From the NCBI RefSeq assembly GCF_001865575.2, contig NZ_CP017562.2, positions 2,418,001 to 2,482,000 of the forward strand: a stretch of 64,000 bases of DNA, given 5' to 3'. The position numbers and the translations under genes were made by a program. Each line of letters begins with the position of its first letter. The first letter of the stretch is position 1. Shown here piece after piece: positions 63,116 to 64,000 of the stretch. The notes under the pieces are model-generated. The model did not search any database, was not told the DNA's origin, and was given only the letters and a program-made list of their open reading frames with translations. Source of the DNA: Paraburkholderia sprentiae WSM5005. Its GTDB lineage: Bacteria; Pseudomonadota; Gammaproteobacteria; Burkholderiales; Burkholderiaceae.

Positions 63116-63889
63116 ATGACACTCACTTGCCATCTGAAGCAATACGCATTGTGCGTCGCAGCCGCCGTGTCCCTCGTGGCCAGCGCGAATGCGCACGCTG
63201 ATGAACTGGTGGTCTCGGCCGCCGCCAGCCTGACCAATGCGTTCAAGGCGGTCGGCGATGCCTTCGAGCAGCAGCATCCGGGCATCAAGGTTCTGTTGAA
63301 CTTCGGCGCGTCCGACGTGCTGATGCAACAGATAATCAAGGGCGCGCCCGCCGACGTATTCGCATCCGCGGATCAGAAGGCAATGGACAAGGCCGCGGCG
63401 GCACAGATGATCGTGCCGTCCACGCGGCGCGACTTCGCCGCCAACTCGCTGGTGCTGATCGTGCCCGCCGACAGTCATTTCTCACCGGCCAACCTCAACG
63501 CGCTGACGGCCGCGAACGTCAAGCGCGTCGCATTCGGCGATCCGGCTTCGGTACCGGTCGGCCGCTACACGCAGGGCGCGCTGCAGGCCGCAGGCGTGTG
63601 GGACGCGGTCAGCGCGAAGGCGGTGCTCGCGTCGAACGTGCGTCAGAGCCTCGATTACGTCGCGCGCGGCGAAGTCGACGCCGGCTTCGTGTTCGGCACC
63701 GACGCCGCGATCATGCCCGACAAGGTCAAGGTCGCGCTGAACCTGCCGACGCAAACGCCGATCACCTATCCGATCGCGCAGGTCGAAGGCAGCCATCAGG
63801 CAGCCGACGCGCAGACCTTCGTCGACTTCGTGCTATCGCCGGCCGGCCAGGCTGTGCTCGCGAAGTACGGCTTCGAGCCGGCGCATTAA
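63116..63889 (+). CDS. modA: Molybdate ABC transporter periplasmic binding protein
   Basis: A 257-residue binding protein. The signal peptide (residues 1 to ~26) ends ASANAHA-DELVVSAAASL, the standard ModA beginning. Other landmarks are LLNFGASDVLMQQI, GAPADVFASADQKAMD, and FGDPASVPVGRYTQ. It captures molybdate or tungstate for the ModBC transporter. The ATG giving the signal peptide was chosen. modB begins 21 bp after its stop, and a ModE-like box lies upstream. Confidence 0.96.
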   Translation: MTLTCHLKQYALCVAAAVSLVASANAHADELVVSAAASLTNAFKAVGDAFEQQHPGIKVLLNFGASDVLMQQIIKGAPADVFASADQKAMDKAAAAQMIVPSTRRDFAANSLVLIVPADSHFSPANLNALTAANVKRVAFGDPASVPVGRYTQGALQAAGVWDAVSAKAVLASNVRQSLDYVARGEVDAGFVFGTDAAIMPDKVKVALNLPTQTPITYPIAQVEGSHQAADAQTFVDFVLSPAGQAVLAKYGFEPAH

Positions 63890-63910
63890 TTCACGGGAGA
63901 GCACACGCTC

Positions 63911-64000
63911 ATGCAACAGGCCTGGGTTCCGCTGCTGCTATCGCTGAAGGTCGCGGGCTGGGCCACCGTGCTCAATCTCGTGCTCGGCGTCGCGGCGGCG
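63911..64000 (+). CDS. modB: Molybdate ABC transporter permease, N-terminal fragment
   Basis: The first 30 codons of a gene cut by the window end, reading MQQAWVPLLLSLKVAGWATV and then LNLVLGVAAA. This is the first membrane segment of ModB. It starts 21 bp after the modA stop, with GGGAGAG as ribosome site, so it is clearly the same operon. Confidence 0.9.
   Translation, partial: MQQAWVPLLLSLKVAGWATVLNLVLGVAAA

Noticed and set aside
1..64000. CRISPR array, insertion sequence or prophage
   Set aside because: No regularly spaced repeats, no transposase, integrase or phage structural reading frames were found on either strand.

Overview
The window is chromosomal DNA of high G+C content with dense, mostly short-gapped genes. 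It reads as a Burkholderiales genome, most likely Paraburkholderia or a close relative. The evidence is the set of lineage-typical families (BPSS1780-type membrane protein, DUF3563, DUF4148, DUF2782-like protein, GNTWDGHG-type H-NS protein, Burkholderia-style porin), the arrangement of housekeeping genes (rpsU-yqeY-dnaG-rpoD; dxs-ispA-xseB; thrB beside a DUF2782-like gene), and the mix of plant/soil catabolic loci (xylose, protocatechuate, aromatic-acid efflux). No insertion sequence, prophage, CRISPR array or rRNA operon was seen.

Layout. 0-1 kb: 3' part of a hybrid histidine kinase. 1-6.7 kb: a MarR regulator followed by an FUSC / DUF1656 / HlyD / outer-membrane-factor efflux operon of the AaeXAB type. 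6.7-9.5 kb: a two-gene molybdenum hydroxylase (IorB/IorA type). 9.8-17.7 kb: D-xylose uptake and isomerisation (xylA, xylF, xylG, xylH on the minus strand; xylR and an aldose 1-epimerase on the plus strand). 17.9-20.6 kb: DUF4148 protein, PEP mutase/isocitrate-lyase-like enzyme, RidA protein, XRE-cupin regulator. 20.6-27.4 kb: a large FAD/Fe-S dehydrogenase, an HPPD-family dioxygenase, and pcaQ divergent from pcaHG. 27.5-30.4 kb: H-NS-like protein, LysE exporter, porin. 30.4-31.9 kb: a gene-poor, partly AT-rich stretch with one convincing microprotein and fragments. 31.9-37.5 kb: an unusual tRNA gene and the macromolecular-synthesis cluster. 37.6-44.3 kb: HI0933-type flavoprotein, tsaD, folE2, dxs-ispA-xseB. 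44.6-52.8 kb: orphan Rieske oxygenase, thiosulfate/mercaptopyruvate sulfurtransferase, dienelactone hydrolase, NDH-2, polA, LOG-family protein. 53-58.4 kb: split chromate transporter, AMP nucleosidase, DUF2782-like, thrB, BPSS1780 protein. 58.5-64 kb: ohrR-ohr, TspO, DUF3563, PHA-depolymerase-like esterase, PAP2 phosphatase, modA and the start of modB.

How the genes work together. The xylose genes form a complete high-affinity uptake and first-step system with its own AraC-type activator, but no xylulokinase is present here. PcaHG opens protocatechuate under PcaQ; the neighbouring HPPD-type gene suggests aromatic amino acid or related aromatic turnover. The modA-modB operon carries a good match to the ModE box, and a molybdenum-cofactor enzyme lies elsewhere in the window. 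Several operator-like palindromes sit in the right places for local control (MarR/SlyA-type at 1 kb, OhrR at 59 kb, ModE at 63 kb).

The oddest single feature is the tRNA gene beside rpoD (31936-32023). It folds as an 88-nt tRNA with a long (class II) variable arm but has anticodon CAT and an A8/T14 swap. Its 3' end faces the gene-poor 30.4-31.9 kb stretch.
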